Source: Paenibacillus sp. DMB20 (lineage in GTDB: Bacteria > Bacillota > Bacilli > Paenibacillales > Paenibacillaceae). Taken from it: a stretch of 64,000 bases of DNA. The notes under the pieces are model-generated. The model saw nothing but the letters and a program-made list of their open reading frames with translations, did no database searches and had not been told where the DNA came from. Each line of letters opens with the position of its first letter. The stretch's first letter is position 1. The translations under genes were made by a program, and so were the position numbers. Positions 33,638 through 42,484 of the stretch are shown in pieces. The stretch lies in contig NZ_LAZU01000021.1 of assembly GCF_000987955.1 (NCBI RefSeq), positions 494,284 through 558,283 on the forward strand, given 5' to 3'.

Positions 33638-35461
33638 TCATTTCTTTAAGTGGTATGGAACCGTTGTGATAATTACATTCTTGCGATAAAGCAGGTGAGT
33701 ACGAATCAACAAACTCGTTTGGTTATGCAGGAAGTTATGCCAGCCTTTCTTAGGAATAAACTGGGGGATGACCACCGTTACCTGATAATTGGATTCGCTG
33801 GCTTTTCGCTGTACCGTATCAATAAACTTGCTCAAAGGAACAATGACGCTTCTATAGGGGGAATATAAAGTTACCAGCCTCACATCAGGTCTCCATTTAT
33901 TCCACTTTTCCTCGAATTGGTTTTCCTCTTCTCTTTCAAAGGGAATATATACGGCTATGATCTGCTCCGCCGACAGGGATTCGGCATAATTCAGAGACTG
34001 TTCAACAACCTGCGTAATTCCCGATACGGGCAAAATAATGACATTTCCCTCAATCGGCACGGCTGGTTCGCGAGATGCAACCCTCAGTTGCTCTCCCACT
34101 GCTTCGTAATGCTTTTTTATGCGATGGAATAAATAAACGATAAGCGGCAAGAAAAGCAAGACGGGCCATACCTGTTTGAATTTGGTTAAAAAGAACACCG
34201 TCGTGACGATTAAGCAAATAACGGCGCCGATTGTGTTAATCGTCAGTTTCGAAATCCAGCCCGTCGGTTTTTCGCGAATCCATTTCACCATCATGCCTGT
34301 CTGCGAGAGCGTAAACGGAATGAACACGCCCACGGCATAAAGCGGGATAAGCTGCTCGGTTTGTCCTTGAAACGCAATGATCAGCACAATGGATGATAAG
34401 CCAAGGATAATGATGCCGTTGGAATACCCTAGCCGATCCCCGCGTACTTTGAACATTCTCGCGATAAACTTATCGTTGGCTAAATTAACAGCAAGAAGCG
34501 GAAACGCCGAATACCCCGTGTTGGCCGCAAGGATCAAGATTAAAGCCGTCGTTCCTTGGATGAAAAAATACATGAAATTCCGCCCGAAGGTCTGGTCAGC
34601 GATCTGTGAAACAACCGTTTGCTCCACAGTCGGCGTGATCCCGTAATAATAAGCTAAGAACACGATTCCCGAAAATAACAGGGCAAGCAAGACCCCCATA
34701 GCCAGTAACGTTTTAGCCGCATTGTTCGGCGCCGGATCTTTGAAGTTCGGAATGGCATTGGATATCGCTTCAACTCCTGTTAAAGCGGAGCTCCCCGAGG
34801 CAAAAGCCCGGAGAAGCAAAAATAAAGTCATGCCCGTTACCGGAGTGCCTATCGGCGCATGTAACCCAGGCGAAACATTACCCGTAAAAATATTGTACGT
34901 GCCAACGCCGATTAAAATAAACAGGGCCAACACGAATAAATAAACGGGATACGCCAAAACGGAGGCTGACTCGGTAACGCCCCTTAAATTCAACAGGGTG
35001 AGGAGAAGCACAAAGACCACGGCAATGCTAACCGTGTGTTCATGCAGAAACGGAAAGGCCGATGTAATGGCATCCGTACCTGCGGACACGCTGACAGCCA
35101 CCGTCAATATATAGTCCACCAGCAAGGAGCCTCCCGCAACCAGTCCGGGGTATACCCCCAGATTCTGCTTGGATACCACATAGGCTCCCCCGCCGTGCGG
35201 ATAAGCAAAGATAATCTGACGATAGGATAAAATGAGCGCGAGCAATAAAACCAATACTCCGATCCCGATCGGTAGCGAATACCAGAATGCTGACGCACTT
35301 ACGGTGATTAAAACCAACAGGATTTGTTCCGGACCGTAAGCTACGGATGATAAGGCATCAGAGGAAAGAATGGCGAGCGCCTTTCTTTTATTTAGTTTTT
35401 GTTCCCCTAATTCGGTCGATTTCAGAGGCCGACCAACCAAAAACCTTTTCAATGTCGTCAT
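33638..35461 (-). CDS. kimA: KimA-like potassium/APC-superfamily transporter
   Basis: 607 residues, the same length as B. subtilis KimA (YdaO). Starts with the KimA-like 'KRFLVGRPLKSTELGEQKL' and 'ALAILSSDALSSVAYGPEQ', then about 12 hydrophobic segments ('YPHGGGAYVVSKQNLG', 'LLVDYILTVAVSVSAGTDAI') and a soluble C-terminal domain of about 150 residues. KimA takes up K+ driven by protons and is inhibited by c-di-AMP. In B. subtilis it is under a c-di-AMP riboswitch, but I see none in the 280-base leader here. Confidence 0.85.
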   Translation of the reverse strand: MTTLKRFLVGRPLKSTELGEQKLNKRKALAILSSDALSSVAYGPEQILLVLITVSASAFWYSLPIGIGVLVLLLALILSYRQIIFAYPHGGGAYVVSKQNLGVYPGLVAGGSLLVDYILTVAVSVSAGTDAITSAFPFLHEHTVSIAVVFVLLLTLLNLRGVTESASVLAYPVYLFVLALFILIGVGTYNIFTGNVSPGLHAPIGTPVTGMTLFLLLRAFASGSSALTGVEAISNAIPNFKDPAPNNAAKTLLAMGVLLALLFSGIVFLAYYYGITPTVEQTVVSQIADQTFGRNFMYFFIQGTTALILILAANTGYSAFPLLAVNLANDKFIARMFKVRGDRLGYSNGIIILGLSSIVLIIAFQGQTEQLIPLYAVGVFIPFTLSQTGMMVKWIREKPTGWISKLTINTIGAVICLIVTTVFFLTKFKQVWPVLLFLPLIVYLFHRIKKHYEAVGEQLRVASREPAVPIEGNVIILPVSGITQVVEQSLNYAESLSAEQIIAVYIPFEREEENQFEEKWNKWRPDVRLVTLYSPYRSVIVPLSKFIDTVQRKASESNYQVTVVIPQFIPKKGWHNFLHNQTSLLIRTHLLYRKNVIITTVPYHLKK

Positions 35462-35744
35462 TTGTTTCCACCGCCATTTTGAAGTTTGGGACTTTTAATA
35501 TGCTTCCCTTGCCCTGTATCCACTATCCGCTGCAAACGGTAGCCTCCCGGCATCGCGAATGCGCATAAAAAGCCGCAGCCATTGCATATTTCACAGTAAC
35601 AAAGAATTTTGCGGCAGGGATGATGGCCGTTTACGTCGAATCCATTAGCATAAAACGAACGGAAATGGATAAGCACAGACGAAAGAATATTTTGGTATAC
35701 ATCGCAAAGCAGGCCCATTACCGTGACAAAAGAGGTATGAGAAA

Positions 35745-36512
35745 ATGCAGTATATGCGAATCACCAAGGACAATATAGGCAGTGAACACATTTGCTGCGC
35801 TTTGGGCGCAAAGCAGTATGAGTCTGCTGTTCAGGATAAGAAGTCATGGTTATGCGACCGCATGGATGACGGCTTGACTTTTTTTCGTTTGAATGAGCGC
35901 GCGAAAGTTTTCATAGAATATTTACCCGCCGACAAGGCATGGGTACCGGTTGAGGCATCTAATTATATGTATATCAATTGTTTGTGGGTATCCGGAAGGT
36001 ACAAGGATAGCGGACACGGGAAGCAGTTGCTCGGCAAATGCAAAGAGGATGCGATGGCCCTTGGAATGGACGGGATCGTACATATCGTCGGAAAGAAAAA
36101 AATGCCTTATTTGAGCGACAAAAAATATTTCGAGCATCAGGGGTTTCAAATCGTGGATCAGGCGAGTCCGTACTTTGAGCTGGCTGTCCTTCAATGGAAC
36201 GACCAGGCCGTAACCCCCGCTTTCAAAAGCACGGCAAAAGCTGCTGCGGCTGTACCGGGGCAGGGCGTTCACATCTATTACACGGCTCAGTGCCCTTTTG
36301 CCGCCGGCGTCTTGGATGATCTCCGAAAAATAGCTGATGATCGGGGAGTCGCCTATCAACTCCACCGATTGAAAACAAGGGAAGAAGCGCGGCAGGCCCC
36401 TTCCGTTTGGACAACCTTCAGTTTGTTTTACAACGGTTCGTTTGTGACTCATGAAATATTAAGTCCGGCCAAATTTGAAAAGCTTCTGGAAAGGTTGGGG
36501 AACACGCCATGA
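35745..36512 (+). CDS. YoaP-like GNAT acetyltransferase
   Basis: 255 residues. The N-terminal GNAT domain (about 1-150) has the acetyl-CoA loop region 'SGRYKDSGHGKQLLGKC' near residue 85. The C-terminal part (about 175-250) is a YoaP-type thioredoxin-like domain with 'HIYYTAQCPFAAGVLDDLRK' and one Cys. The natural substrate is unknown. The next small gene overlaps its stop, so the pair is co-expressed. Confidence 0.75.
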   Translation: MQYMRITKDNIGSEHICCALGAKQYESAVQDKKSWLCDRMDDGLTFFRLNERAKVFIEYLPADKAWVPVEASNYMYINCLWVSGRYKDSGHGKQLLGKCKEDAMALGMDGIVHIVGKKKMPYLSDKKYFEHQGFQIVDQASPYFELAVLQWNDQAVTPAFKSTAKAAAAVPGQGVHIYYTAQCPFAAGVLDDLRKIADDRGVAYQLHRLKTREEARQAPSVWTTFSLFYNGSFVTHEILSPAKFEKLLERLGNTP

Positions 36513-36772
36513 ACCTGACGATCGCAGTCGTGGTTATAGCGATTCTCGCGCTTCCGGCAGCGCTGTACGGGATCTTATTCAGGAAGCGGCCCGGCAACGT
36601 GGTGTCTTTTGGCAAGGAAAGGAAAAAACGGCCTGCGGAGGGTCAAATGTGCAGCCGCTGCAAACGGCGGAGGCCGCTCGTATTTTATGCGAACGATGCG
36701 GGAGCGGTGAGAGGACTCTGCAAAGAATGCAAACAGGCGGCCGAAAAGCATGAGGAACTGTATCCGGTATGA
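36509..36772 (+). CDS. Small membrane protein with zinc-ribbon-like motif
   Basis: 87 residues, starting within the previous stop (ATGA). An N-terminal hydrophobic helix ('AVVVIAILALPAALYGILF', about 5-24) is followed by a basic linker and two Cys-X2-Cys pairs: 'CSRC' near residue 48 and 'CKEC' near 71. The pairs are spaced as in a small zinc ribbon facing the cytoplasm. Function unknown. Followed by a terminator shared with the convergent flavin reductase gene. Confidence 0.6.
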   Translation: MNLTIAVVVIAILALPAALYGILFRKRPGNVVSFGKERKKRPAEGQMCSRCKRRRPLVFYANDAGAVRGLCKECKQAAEKHEELYPV

Positions 36773-36786
36773 GGTAAATCGAAAGA

Positions 36787-36838
36787 GAAGGGCCGTTTCC
36801 CGGACGCCTGAAGGCGTCTCAAGGAAACGACCCTTTTT
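36787..36838 (+). terminator. Bidirectional terminator
   Basis: AAGGGCCGTTTCC pairs with GGAAACGACCCTT around an inner hairpin GACGCC/GGCGTC, with a T run on the plus side and an A-rich start on the minus side, between convergent genes. Confidence 0.85.
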
Positions 36839-36842
36839 TGCA

Positions 36843-37463
36843 TCAGGTTTCTGACCGATAGGTTTTGCCGACCTGCGGGCCGAGCCCGAAATAATGACGG
36901 AAGTTATAGATGAGCGGGCTCCATTTTTCCGGATTGATATGGTTCTCGCCAAGGATGATGTCGTCATGCGCATGTACGCATACGGCTTCCGTTTCGACGA
37001 CGGCCATAAAAGGAGAGTGCTCCGGAATCCGAATAAACTTCACCTGCGCTTCAATCTGAATCGGGCATTCCGCTATGCGCGATGGTCGTACCGCGGCAGA
37101 AGCGGCGGCGGTCAATCCGCTTGCCCCGAATTTGTCTTTGCGGTACGAAATTCCCAGCTGCTGTTTGAATTCCGGGACGTCCTCTTTGCCCGTGTAAGGC
37201 GCCAGCTGTTCGACATGGCTCCATAGCTCCGGACTCGGAACGTTGATCACGCATTCCGGATGATGCTTGATATTTTCGATGGATTTTCCTCCCAGTCCCA
37301 TGCCTAATACGATGCATTTCCCGAGCGCCCAGGAAGAAGACAAAGGGCTGATATTCACGGTTCCGTCCTCATTCAGCGTGCTGAGCAGAATGACGGGCGT
37401 GCCATAGTAAAGAATTTTGGGTTCGACTTTTTTGCTGACCGGGAGCTGTTTTGCTTTGTTCAT
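36843..37463 (-). CDS. Flavin reductase-like FMN-binding protein
   Basis: 206 residues from ATG 37463 (GGAGGGAAC upstream); an 18-residue extension is ignored. The split-barrel flavin reductase fold is suggested by 'VILLSTLNEDGTVNISPLSS', 'VLGMGLGGKSIENIKHHPEC', 'INVPSPELW' and the late 'AVVETEAVCVHAHDDIILG'. These proteins bind FMN and reduce it or use it in small-molecule oxidoreduction. An ArsR-like regulator gene lies divergently just upstream and may control it. Confidence 0.75.
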   Translation of the reverse strand: MNKAKQLPVSKKVEPKILYYGTPVILLSTLNEDGTVNISPLSSSWALGKCIVLGMGLGGKSIENIKHHPECVINVPSPELWSHVEQLAPYTGKEDVPEFKQQLGISYRKDKFGASGLTAAASAAVRPSRIAECPIQIEAQVKFIRIPEHSPFMAVVETEAVCVHAHDDIILGENHINPEKWSPLIYNFRHYFGLGPQVGKTYRSET

Positions 37464-37562
37464 GTCCGGTTCCCTCCATTTTTTATAATTTTGACGCTTC
37501 TTCATTGTAAAACGCAAACGATTCCATTATCATCGAAATATGGATTACACAAGGAGGGGAAG

Positions 37563-38251
37563 ATGAAGGTACATGCCAATGCGGCCGTGATCGCTTCTCT
37601 TGTAAGCGAGCCGTCACGCGCCGCCATTTTGACCGTTTTATTGGATGGCAGGTATCATCCTGCAAGCGAATTGGCGTCCATGGCCCGCATCACGCCCCAA
37701 ACAGCCAGCTTCCACTTGGCGAAAATGATCGAGGCCGACGTGATCGCTGTGGAAAAACAGGGGCGCCATCGCTACTATGGCATTCGGAACCAGGAGGTCG
37801 CCCGAGTCATGGAATCGCTGTTGTCCATCGCGCCGCAGGTTAAAATTACGTCGTTGAAGCAGCATTGCGAGGATCGGCAAATACGCTATGCCAGAACATG
37901 CTACGATCATCTCGCGGGACAAGCGGGCGTGAAGCTGACCGACGCACTCCTTGCCATGGGGAGTTTGACGGAAGACGAAGAGGGTTATCAAGTTACCGAA
38001 AAGGGCGAAGCTTTTTTTGCGGATTTCGGGATCGATCTCGATAAAACTCGGAAAAAACGCCGAGCTATATTCTGAAATGTCTGGACTGGAGCGAGCGCCG
38101 TCACCATTTGGCCGGGGCTTTGGGAAACGCGATTCTGGAAAGACTGTTCGAATTGAAATGGATTGAGCGTCTGCCGGATACCCGGGCCATAAAAGTCACG
38201 ATGGACGGAAATAAAGGCTTGAAGGAAACATTCTCGATTGAAATGGAGTAG
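37563..38251 (+). CDS. ArsR-type helix-turn-helix regulator, frameshifted
   Basis: AAGGAGGGG precedes ATG 37563. The N-terminal 100 residues are a winged helix of the ArsR group ('LVSEPSRAAILTVLLDGRYH', 'ARITPQTASFHLAKMIEADV', 'QGRHRYYGIRNQEVARVMESL'). The frame stops at 38075, but one added A in the six-A run at 38052-38057 continues it into 'SYILKCLDWSERRHHLAGAL' and on to a stop at 38249-38251, about 229 residues, as in full-length relatives. It diverges from the flavin reductase gene and may repress it. Confidence 0.75.
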
Positions 38252-38277
38252 CTGTTCGCATCCTGAACCATAAAAGC

Positions 38278-38318
38278 AACCGGACATCCGCCGATTCGGA
38301 TGTCCGGTTGCTTTTTTA
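38278..38318 (+). terminator. Rho-independent terminator
   Basis: AACCGGACATCCG and CGGATGTCCGGTT form a thirteen-base-pair stem with a short loop, then a T run. It is symmetrical and may also serve the convergent feoB genes. Confidence 0.9.
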
Positions 38319-38410
38319 GTAAACATGAATTTTGAAGCGGCCCTTTAACGCAGGTAAAGCTTCCAGTGACCAGTGCGCAGTGTTTCTTTGGGCCGCGACG
38401 GCAGATTTGC

Positions 38411-39796
38411 CTATACCCAGCCCAAAGCCCGAACGGTCTGGGCCACGATAAAGGTGATGCCGATGGCAATGGCCGTCGGAATGGCAAAGGACAGCAGGGT
38501 CCACTTGGCGCTTTTCGTTTCCTTATAGATGTTGACAAGCGTGGTGCCGCAAGGATAATGCAGCAGCGAGAACAGCATCATGTTCAGCGCCGTGAGCCAC
38601 GTCCAGCCTTGATCCAGGAATATTTGCTTGAGCGCAAACATATCCTCGACCTCGGTCAGGGAGCCTGTTGCCAAATAACCCATGAGCAGGATGGGCAGCA
38701 CGATCTCGTTTGCCGGAAGGCCGATGATAAACGCCATCAGGATGAACCCGTCCAGTCCGAGCGCGCGAGCGAACGGATCCAGGAAGTTGACGAAGTGCAG
38801 GAGAATGCTCGTATCGCCTACGTAAATGTTAGCAAGGATCCAGGTTAATACGCCGGCGGGAGCCGCGACGACGACCGCCCTGCGCAGCACGTACACGGTT
38901 TTGTCCAGGGTGGAGCGCAGAATGGTATTCAGGATTTTAGGCTTCCGGTAAGGCGGCAGCTCCAGCGTGTAATGGGAGGGCACGCCTTTGAGCGCGGTTT
39001 TGGAGAGCGCCCAGGATACCGTGAGCGTGACGACCACGCCAAACAGCACCATCCCCATCACGACGGATGCCGTAACGAGCGTTTGCACGCCTCCGGAAAA
39101 ACCTGCAGCCATAAAAAGGGAGGCAAGCAGGATCAGGGTCGGCCAGCGGCCGTTGCACGGAACGAAATTGTTCGTCAGAATGGCGAGCATGCGCTCCCGC
39201 GGCGATTCGATGATCCGTGTGGACATGATCGCCGCGGCGTTGCAGCCGAAGCCCATGGCCATCGTAAGAGACTGCTTGCCGTGGGCACCGCTTTTTTTGA
39301 ACAAACGGTCCAGGTTAAAGGCGACCCGGGGCAAATATCCGTAGTTCTCCAGCAGGGCGAAGGCCGGGAAAAAGATGGCCATCGGCGGCAGCATGACGCT
39401 GACCACCCATGCCGTCCCCCGGAAAAGTCCGAGAATCAGCACGCCGTGCAGCCAGTCGGGGGCATGCACAGCCTGAAACGCCATGGTCAGGTAACCCTCG
39501 ACCCATCCGAAAAAATCGGCAAGCATCGAAGAAGGAACGTTGGCGCCGGCAATCGTCAAGTAAAACAAAACGCCCAGCATGGCAAGCATAATCGGAAATC
39601 CCCACAGCTTGGAGGTAAAGATGCCGTCTAGCCGTTCCGAGCGGTACAGCCGGTCGCGGTCGGTTACGGACACCGCTTCGCCGCAGAGCTCCCTGGATTT
39701 TTTAAACAATTCGCCGACGATGGTTTCGCGTACGCCGTCTACCTGTTCAGCAGGAATGGTGGCTGTTAGAGCTTCTAAGCGCTGGAGTTGTTCCAT
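38411..39796 (-). CDS. feoB: Ferrous iron transporter FeoB, membrane (Gate) part
   Basis: 461 residues, mostly membrane helices. It begins with a helical stretch, then 'RLDGIFTSKLWGFPIMLAML', then two Gate/nucleoside-recognition domains ('FGCNAAAIMSTRIIESPRER', 'NFVPCNGRWPTLILLASLF', 'GLPANEIVLPILLMGYLATG'). It moves Fe2+ across the membrane in concert with the G-domain protein. Here it is separate from the G domain: it has its own ATG with AAGGGGGG upstream and overlaps the preceding gene by 50 bases in another frame. The in-frame TGA just before its ATG means no single-base change would join the two. Confidence 0.85.
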   Translation of the reverse strand: MEQLQRLEALTATIPAEQVDGVRETIVGELFKKSRELCGEAVSVTDRDRLYRSERLDGIFTSKLWGFPIMLAMLGVLFYLTIAGANVPSSMLADFFGWVEGYLTMAFQAVHAPDWLHGVLILGLFRGTAWVVSVMLPPMAIFFPAFALLENYGYLPRVAFNLDRLFKKSGAHGKQSLTMAMGFGCNAAAIMSTRIIESPRERMLAILTNNFVPCNGRWPTLILLASLFMAAGFSGGVQTLVTASVVMGMVLFGVVVTLTVSWALSKTALKGVPSHYTLELPPYRKPKILNTILRSTLDKTVYVLRRAVVVAAPAGVLTWILANIYVGDTSILLHFVNFLDPFARALGLDGFILMAFIIGLPANEIVLPILLMGYLATGSLTEVEDMFALKQIFLDQGWTWLTALNMMLFSLLHYPCGTTLVNIYKETKSAKWTLLSFAIPTAIAIGITFIVAQTVRALGWV

Positions 39797-40493
39797 GCTT
39801 CATCCCCCCTTTGGATGGCGCGGAGATTTTCTCTTTCAAGGTTTCAATAAGCTTGCGATCCCCGTCCAGGAACCGGATGGCCAGCCAGCGCGAAGGATAC
39901 GCTTCCCCCACGATGCTTTTCAGCTCCGTTTCCAGTCCCGATATATCCCGTTCCAACTGCTCGTTATATTTCATTCGGTAGGGCGTCGTCTGGATTTTGC
40001 CGGTACACATCAGAAGCAGCTGTTCCGACAGTACGTCAAGCCCCTCGTTATTTCGGGCGGAGATCGGGATCACGGGAACGCCGAGCCTTTTGGCAAGCGT
40101 GGCCGCATCGATTTTAATTCCCTTTTTCTTGGCTTCATCCATCAGGTTCAAACCGACGATGACCCGATCGGTCATCTCCAGCACCTGCAGCGCCAGGTTC
40201 AGGCTTCTTTCCAATGCTGTGGAATCGAGCACCAGCAGGGTAACGTCAGGCTTTTCAAAAACGATAAAATCCCGCGCTACCTCTTCATCCGCAGAATTGG
40301 AGAACAAGGAATACGTTCCGGGCAAATCGACGAACCGGAAGCGGGTATCCTTGTACTGATAATTGCCGCTTGCAAGGCTGACCGTTTTGCCCGACCAGTT
40401 GCCGGTATGCTGCTTCAGACCGGTCAGAGCATTAAACAGGGTGCTTTTACCCGTGTTCGGGTTCCCCGCCAGGGCAACCGTATAAGTTCTCAT
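39747..40493 (-). CDS. feoB: FeoB G-domain protein (split FeoB)
   Basis: 248 residues. GTPase motifs: 'VALAGNPNTGKSTLFNALTG' (P-loop), 'VDLPGTYSLFS' (G3), 'GLNLMDEAKKKG' (G4) and 'ISARNNEGLDVL' (G5), followed by the helical guanine-dissociation-inhibitor-like segment. It ends after that segment, where full-length FeoB would go on into the membrane. It overlaps feoA by four bases (ATGA). Confidence 0.88.
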   Translation of the reverse strand: MRTYTVALAGNPNTGKSTLFNALTGLKQHTGNWSGKTVSLASGNYQYKDTRFRFVDLPGTYSLFSNSADEEVARDFIVFEKPDVTLLVLDSTALERSLNLALQVLEMTDRVIVGLNLMDEAKKKGIKIDAATLAKRLGVPVIPISARNNEGLDVLSEQLLLMCTGKIQTTPYRMKYNEQLERDISGLETELKSIVGEAYPSRWLAIRFLDGDRKLIETLKEKISAPSKGGMKHGTTPALRSSNSHHSC

Positions 40494-40741
40494 GATGACA
40501 CCACCTCCCCGAAAATCAATTGGCTTTCTTCTTTTCTCAAAGCAATGACCGTACCTGCAACTCTATATGAGACAGGATCACCCAGAGGGCTGGCTTTCAG
40601 CACTTCGATGACGGAACCCGGGACGAACCCGAGATCCAGAAGCCGCCGTTTCAGCTCCCCCGGGATTTCCACGCTTTTTACCAAGAACAGCTGTCCGAAC
40701 GAAGCCTGATGCAGATTTTGAATGTTTTTTGTCTCGTCCAT
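40490..40741 (-). CDS. feoA: Ferrous iron transport protein FeoA
   Basis: 83 residues, SH3-like fold: 'ELKRRLLDLGFVPGSVIEVL' and 'LGDPVSYRVAGTVIALRKEE'. GGGAGAGG precedes the ATG. It is a small cytoplasmic partner of FeoB and is the first gene of the operon. A sigma-A promoter and a palindrome lie just upstream. Confidence 0.9.
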   Translation of the reverse strand: MDETKNIQNLHQASFGQLFLVKSVEIPGELKRRLLDLGFVPGSVIEVLKASPLGDPVSYRVAGTVIALRKEESQLIFGEVVSS

Positions 40742-40796
40742 AAACTTTAACCTCTCCCTATTAAATTGGGCCGAGCAATCATTGTTTCCCTAAAGC

Positions 40797-40837
40797 AACT
40801 TTAAGTTTATCGTATGCCCATCCTTTCATAATGTCAA
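40797..40837 (-). promoter_or_regulatory. feo promoter with palindrome
   Basis: On the minus strand TTGACA (40832-40837), 17 bases, TACGAT (40809-40814). Directly after the minus-10 lies AACTTTAAGTT (40797-40807), a perfect palindrome around a central base, in a position suited to repression. It does not clearly match a Fur or DtxR box, so the regulator is open. Confidence 0.6.
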
Positions 40838-40984
40838 CTGCATGACCCCGGTTTCGGATGAAAAAATTTTTGATTATCCCGGCTGGGCTTCGCATGGGAT
40901 GTTTTCCGATCCGCCTTACCGGCGGAGATGCCGCTATCCTGATAGCTTATGGTTGCGGCAAACCGAGGGTTATGTTATATCTAA

Positions 40985-41004
40985 ATATGAGCAAATATTC
41001 ATAT
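40985..41004 (+). promoter_or_regulatory. SmtB/ArsR-type operator-like palindrome
   Basis: ATATGA, eight bases, TCATAT, a layout like SmtB/CzrA operators. It lies 26 bases before the monooxygenase start and after a possible promoter (TTGCGG, 17 bases, TATATC). The regulator encoded as second gene of this unit probably binds here. Confidence 0.55.
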
Positions 41005-41030
41005 AAATGATTGGAGAAGGTGATTCTTGT

Positions 41031-42098
41031 ATGATATGGCAGGTGCTGATTATAGGGGCAGGTCAGGCAGGGCTTGCGGCAGCTTATTGGCTAAAACGAG
41101 CCGGCGTCCGTTTTCTGGCGCTTGAGCGCGGCTCGGGGGCGGGAGAGGCCTGGGCATCGCGGTATGAGTCGCTTCGGTTGTTTACCCCAAGAACGCACAG
41201 CGCCCTTCCGGGCTTGAAGCTTGAAGGGGAGCCCGCCGGATTTCCTTCCAAAGGCGAAATGTCATTGTACTTGAAAAAATACGCCGAGCTTTTTGAACTT
41301 CCGATCCAGTACGAGACGAAGGTTACGTCGGTTAGACAGGAAAACGGACTTTTTGCCGTGAGCACCTCCCGGGGCTATTTTCGGGCGGAACAATTGATCA
41401 TTGCAACCGGACCTTTTCAAAAACCGAGATTGCCGGCATTTTCGGGGGCGGTGCCGGATGATATTGTTCACCTGCACTCCTCGTTGTATAAACACCCTTC
41501 GCAGCTGCAGGATGGAAACGTGCTTGTGGTCGGGGGCGGCAACAGCGGAGCCCAAATTGCGGTTGAACTGTCCAACGGCCGCGAAACTTTTCTGGCGGTG
41601 AGCCGGCCGCCGCGTTATTTGCCGATGACGGTTGCAGGGGAGGCCATCTTCTGGTGGCTGGACCGCCTGGGCCTGTTAAGAGCGGATTCCTCGTCATGGA
41701 TCGGCAGGAGGCTTCGGAGAGCGGGGGACCCCATTTTCGGTTATGAATTGAAACAAGCCGTCAGGTGCGGTAAAGTGATCTTGAAAAGGAGTGCCGTCGG
41801 TTTTGGTTCCGGCGGGGTCAGGTTTGAAGACGGATCGGAGCTGGACGTACGCAATATCGTTTGGGCAACCGGCTTTGATTCCGGGTATGAATGGCTCCAT
41901 GTCAAGGAGGCCCTTGATCATCACGGCAGGGTGCTTCATAACCGGGGGATGAGTCCGGTGAAAGGACTGTATTACGTCGGTCTGCCCTGGCAGACCCACC
42001 GGGGCTCCGCTCTGCTCGCAGGGGTCGGACGGGATGCCCGCGAAATTGTGAACGCGATTATAGAAAGAGGGGATAAGCATGGAAAAAGAGCGCCATGA
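41031..42098 (+). CDS. Flavin-dependent monooxygenase (CzcO-like)
   Basis: 355 residues; ATG 41031 has GGAGAAGGTG upstream, better than ATG 41007. FAD motif 'LIIGAGQAGLAAAYWLKRAG' at the N-terminus, 'SLRLFTPRTHSALPGL', and the NADPH motif 'VLVVGGGNSGAQIAVEL' near residue 165; 'VWATGFDSGYEWL' late. This group covers CzcO-like and other class B-type monooxygenases, sometimes linked to metal or arsenic resistance. The overlapping ArsR-type gene suggests a metal- or organic-toxicant-induced detoxification unit; the substrate is unknown. Confidence 0.78.
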   Translation: MIWQVLIIGAGQAGLAAAYWLKRAGVRFLALERGSGAGEAWASRYESLRLFTPRTHSALPGLKLEGEPAGFPSKGEMSLYLKKYAELFELPIQYETKVTSVRQENGLFAVSTSRGYFRAEQLIIATGPFQKPRLPAFSGAVPDDIVHLHSSLYKHPSQLQDGNVLVVGGGNSGAQIAVELSNGRETFLAVSRPPRYLPMTVAGEAIFWWLDRLGLLRADSSSWIGRRLRRAGDPIFGYELKQAVRCGKVILKRSAVGFGSGGVRFEDGSELDVRNIVWATGFDSGYEWLHVKEALDHHGRVLHNRGMSPVKGLYYVGLPWQTHRGSALLAGVGRDAREIVNAIIERGDKHGKRAP

Positions 42099-42384
42099 GC
42101 TTTTGCAGGAAGAAGAGGCGATGGAAGCGTCGCGACTGCTTAAAGCCATATCGGATCCGACGAGAATCCGGATTCTTCACTTACTGTCCCAGGAGGAATG
42201 TCCCGTCGGTCATATTGCCGAGGTGCTCGGCATGAGCCAGTCGGCCGTGTCCCACCAGCTGGGCTATTTGCGGAGCTTAAGGCTGGTCAAGTATCGCAGG
42301 GACGGAAACACGTATTATTATACGTACGAGGATGAGCATGTCATCGGCATTTTGCGCCAAGTGTTGGAGCATATATCCTGTTAA
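42079..42384 (+). CDS. ArsR/SmtB-family metal-responsive regulator
   Basis: 101 residues, overlapping the monooxygenase gene by 20 bases. Winged helix: 'LLKAISDPTRIRILHLLSQE', 'HIAEVLGMSQSAVSHQLGYL', 'KYRRDGNTYYYTYEDEHV'. The C-terminal helix aligned with CzrA keeps Asp and His ('DEH') and the later His ('LEH'), with a Cys where CzrA has its last His. This resembles an alpha-5 metal site with His-to-Cys exchange. It probably represses this pair through the palindrome at 40985. Confidence 0.85.
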   Translation: MEKERHELLQEEEAMEASRLLKAISDPTRIRILHLLSQEECPVGHIAEVLGMSQSAVSHQLGYLRSLRLVKYRRDGNTYYYTYEDEHVIGILRQVLEHISC

Positions 42385-42415
42385 CGGGATATATCGACGG
42401 GCTGCTCGTCGAAGC

Positions 42416-42444
42416 TTGACATTTTGATGCGCTGGTTGTAATGT
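42416..42444 (+). promoter_or_regulatory. Sigma-A promoter of the proS leader
   Basis: TTGACA (42416-42421), 17 bases, TAATGT (42439-42444). It lies just upstream of the T-box leader. Confidence 0.7.
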
Positions 42445-42484
42445 ATTGGAAAATCATATCCCGCGAATAACCATCATCAAGGAT

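Noticed and set aside
35458..35718. Cys-rich open frame of 86 residues just before kimA
   Set aside because: It has a suggestive cluster (CEICNGCG) and ends on the kimA start, but there is no clear start site and no recognised family. It could be a real small gene; I leave it out for lack of support.
35462..35744. Possible c-di-AMP (ydaO) riboswitch in the kimA leader
   Set aside because: The conserved ydaO-type blocks are not found in the leader on the minus strand.
38411..40493. feoB as another sequencing frameshift
   Set aside because: Unlike the other breaks, no one-base change gives an open path before the second ATG; a true split fits better.
39579..40709. Long open frame on the plus strand opposite feoB (376 residues)
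   Set aside because: It mirrors the feo genes, whose products carry clear motifs, and its own translation shows no domain.
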